Positions 4,151 through 5,952 of a stretch of 5,952 bases of DNA are shown here, piece by piece (positions within the stretch are counted from its first letter, which is position 1; every line of letters starts with the position of its first letter). The stretch is from Campylobacteraceae bacterium. Lineage in GTDB: Bacteria > Campylobacterota > Campylobacteria > Campylobacterales > Sulfurospirillaceae. Where the stretch lies: the NCBI GenBank assembly GCA_019162915.1, contig JAFLKZ010000049.1:33006-38957 (forward strand), in the 5' to 3' direction. The position numbers were made by a program, and so were the translations under genes. The notes under the pieces are model-generated. The model was given only the letters and a program-made list of their open reading frames with translations, did not search any database and had not been told where the DNA came from.

Positions 4151-5952
4151 GTGCCCGATTTAAACGACTCAAGCTACTATCTTAACAGAGAACTTTCATG
4201 GCTTAAATTCAACACCAGAGTACTTACCCAATCACTCAAAAAAGAGCTTCCTTTATTTGAACGCTTAAAATTTTTAGCTATTTATGCTACCAACTTAGAT
4301 GAATTTTATATGATTCGTGTGGCAGGATTAAAACAACTTTTTAGCGCAGGTGTCACAGAAACGGGAACGGATCAAAAAACACCATTGGACCAATTACGCG
4401 AGATAAGAGCTTATATTTCAAGCGAAAAAGAAATTATCCAAAACAGCTATGAAGAAATAGTCAAAGATCTTGAAGAAGAAAATCTTTTTATCAAAAGCTA
4501 CGCAGACCTTAGCCCTCATTTGGCAAAATTATCGGATGATTATTTTTTCTCAAATATCTTACCGGTAATTGTTCCCATAGCAGTTAATGCCACGCATCCT
4601 TTCCCGCACCTCAACAATCTTAGCTTTTCACTCGCTGTCAAGCTTCAAGAGAGCGAAGAAGATGAAAACTTTAAATTTGGAATGATTCGTATGCCTAGGG
4701 TTCTTCCAAGATTTTTCCAAGTCAGTGACAATACCTATGTGCCCATAGAATCAATCGTACATAAGCATGCAGAGGAGATTTTTCCAGGATACAAACTGGT
4801 CGCTTCTGCCCCTTTTAGAATCACGCGAAACGCAGATATGATTATCGAAGAAGAAGAAGCTGATGATTTTATGTTGATTATGGAGCAGGGATTAAAACTA
4901 AGACGTAAAGGTGCATTTGTTAGACTCAACATTCAAGAAGATGCAGATCCTGATATCTTAAGCTTTTTAAATTCTCATATGCAGATTTTTTCTAAAGATA
5001 TCTATGAGTACAAAATTCCCCTTAACCTTGGAGCATTATGGCAAATAGTAGGCAATAAGGACTTTTCACATCTTACAACGCCTCCTTACAATCCAAAAAT
5101 TTTACCACCTTTTGATAGCAATGAATCCGTTTTTAAAGTCATCGATAAAAATGACGCTCTTTTATATCATCCCTATGAGAGTTTTGACCCTGTTTTAAAG
5201 CTCATTAGAGAGGCATCTAAAGACCCTAAAGTTGTTTCCATTCGTATGACACTTTATCGAGTGGAGAAAAATTCACAAATCGTTCAAGCATTGATTGATG
5301 CGGCTAATGAGGGAAAACAAGTTACCGCTGTGGTAGAACTCAAAGCACGATTTGATGAGGCAAATAATCTACACTGGGCAAAAGCACTCGAACAAGCTGG
5401 CGCACACGTGGTTTATGGCATCACAGGATTTAAGATACATGCTAAAGTCGCACAAGTCATCCGCCAAGAAGAAGATGGCAAACTAAAATTTTATATGCAC
5501 CTAGGAACAGGCAATTATAATGGCGCCACTTCCAAAGTTTATACGGACATGAGTTTCTTTACATGTAAAGAAGAATTTGCCAAAGATACGACAACTTTTT
5601 TCCATATCCTCTCAGGTTTTTCAAAAAATAAAAAACTCGAAACACTCTCGATGTCGCCAACGCAAATCAAGCCAAAAATCATCAATCTCATCAATGGCGA
5701 AGCAAAGATGGGAAGCGAGGGTCGTATCATCGTAAAAATGAACTCTTTGGTAGATCCAGATGTCATCAAAGCACTTTATCACGCTTCCATTCAAGGTGTA
5801 CAGATTGATATTATAGCGAGGGGTATTTGTTGTCTTCGCCCTGGTGTTGAGGGCGTAAGTGAGAATATCCGCGTTCGCTCTATCATCGGAAAATACTTAG
5901 AACACGCAAGAACTTTTTACTTTAAGCACTCTGAACCAACAACATTTATCTC
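4151..5952 (+). CDS. ppk1: Polyphosphate kinase 1 (PPK1), C-terminus cut by window edge
   Basis: PPK1 reversibly transfers the terminal phosphate of ATP to polyphosphate. The chain is used in stress survival, stationary phase and virulence in Campylobacterota. 600 codons are visible without a stop; the family is usually about 690-700 aa, so roughly 90 are missing. Visible landmarks: N-terminal YLNRELSWLKFN (10-21); ATNLDEFYMIRVAGLK (46-61), where N48 fits the ATP-binding Asn of E. coli PPK; SIRMTLYRV (363-371); ELKARFDEANNLHWAKALE (397-415); GFKIHAK (426-432); HLGTGNYN; and RGICCLRPGVEGVSENIRV (557-575). H430 matches the autophosphorylated His435 of E. coli, R370 and R400 match the Mg-binding Arg375 and Arg405, and H585 (in LEHAR) matches His592. 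Both catalytic histidines are thus present. The start is GTG at 4151, with AAGGA (4138-4142) eight bases upstream; no in-frame ATG lies near enough to retain the conserved N-terminus. Codons 471-473 (TCK) carry a copy of the dispersed palindrome. Confidence 0.97.
   Translation, partial: MPDLNDSSYYLNRELSWLKFNTRVLTQSLKKELPLFERLKFLAIYATNLDEFYMIRVAGLKQLFSAGVTETGTDQKTPLDQLREIRAYISSEKEIIQNSYEEIVKDLEEENLFIKSYADLSPHLAKLSDDYFFSNILPVIVPIAVNATHPFPHLNNLSFSLAVKLQESEEDENFKFGMIRMPRVLPRFFQVSDNTYVPIESIVHKHAEEIFPGYKLVASAPFRITRNADMIIEEEEADDFMLIMEQGLKLRRKGAFVRLNIQEDADPDILSFLNSHMQIFSKDIYEYKIPLNLGALWQIVGNKDFSHLTTPPYNPKILPPFDSNESVFKVIDKNDALLYHPYESFDPVLKLIREASKDPKVVSIRMTLYRVEKNSQIVQALIDAANEGKQVTAVVELKARFDEANNLHWAKALEQAGAHVVYGITGFKIHAKVAQVIRQEEDGKLKFYMHLGTGNYNGATSKVYTDMSFFTCKEEFAKDTTTFFHILSGFSKNKKLETLSMSPTQIKPKIINLINGEAKMGSEGRIIVKMNSLVDPDVIKALYHASIQGVQIDIIARGICCLRPGVEGVSENIRVRSIIGKYLEHARTFYFKHSEPTTFI
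5555..5572. repeat. TTCTTTACATGTAAAGAA palindrome, copy 3 (inside ppk1)
   Basis: This is the longest copy, an 18-bp perfect palindrome. It lies in the ppk1 coding region and encodes F-F-T-C-K-E of the segment after the conserved YTD motif. It shares the 12-bp core TTTACATGTAAA with the intergenic copy at 3500-3511 and the 10-bp core with 2847-2856. Confidence 0.8.

Noticed and set aside
4735..5769. Minus-strand open frames inside ppk1
   Set aside because: Antisense shadows of an intact, uninterrupted ppk1 frame.
5551..5952. Possible frameshift or decay in ppk1
   Set aside because: Codon-by-codon reading from 4151 to the edge shows no stop, and both catalytic histidines and the arginines align with a constant offset to E. 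coli PPK.
1..5952. A hidden defence system, mobile element, CRISPR array, tRNA or riboswitch
   Set aside because: No transposase, integrase, nuclease-toxin, regularly spaced repeat, cloverleaf or known aptamer pattern was recognised; genes are tightly packed and of core type.

Overview
The window looks like a chromosomal segment of an AT-rich Campylobacterota (Epsilonproteobacteria) bacterium. A free-living relative such as Sulfurospirillum is my best guess, from the style of the pseudopilins, the SprA-type metalloprotease-like protein and the protein sequences in general. I cannot confirm the genus without a search.

Left part (1-1453, minus strand). Two class III prepilin/pseudopilin genes lie in tandem with a 7-base overlap; the second runs off the left edge. 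The first has an unusually short hydrophobic helix, six residues shorter than its neighbour. The leader of the second is built almost entirely from two inverted repeats. Upstream of them, on the same strand, sits a two-gene cassette of small proteins joined by an ATGA overlap: a leucine-heptad coiled-coil protein (77 aa) and a 72 aa protein with a beta-hairpin plus long helix. Their shapes and order recall the ZapB-like/ZapA pairs of other proteobacteria, but this is inference.

Middle (1454-3493). A 63-base divergent spacer carries head-to-head promoter elements with overlapping -10 boxes. It separates the small-protein cassette from a complete uvrB (658 aa, nucleotide excision repair) read rightward.

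Right part (3494-5952, plus strand). A 178 aa protein with an HExxH zinc-protease motif (SprA-related family) is followed by ppk1, polyphosphate kinase, which begins at GTG and continues past the right edge. Each plus-strand gene has its own plausible -10 box, so they may be separate transcription units lying in the same direction.

Across the right half, a palindrome with core TTACATGTAA appears three times: inside uvrB, in the promoter of the metalloprotease-like gene, and inside ppk1. This is far more than chance predicts. I see no RNA genes, CRISPR arrays, insertion sequences, prophage genes or defence genes. No stretch over 300 bases lacks a gene. The core content is housekeeping; the points of interest are the dispersed palindrome, the shortened pilin helix, the hairpins at the pilin-pilin junction and the small coiled-coil cassette.
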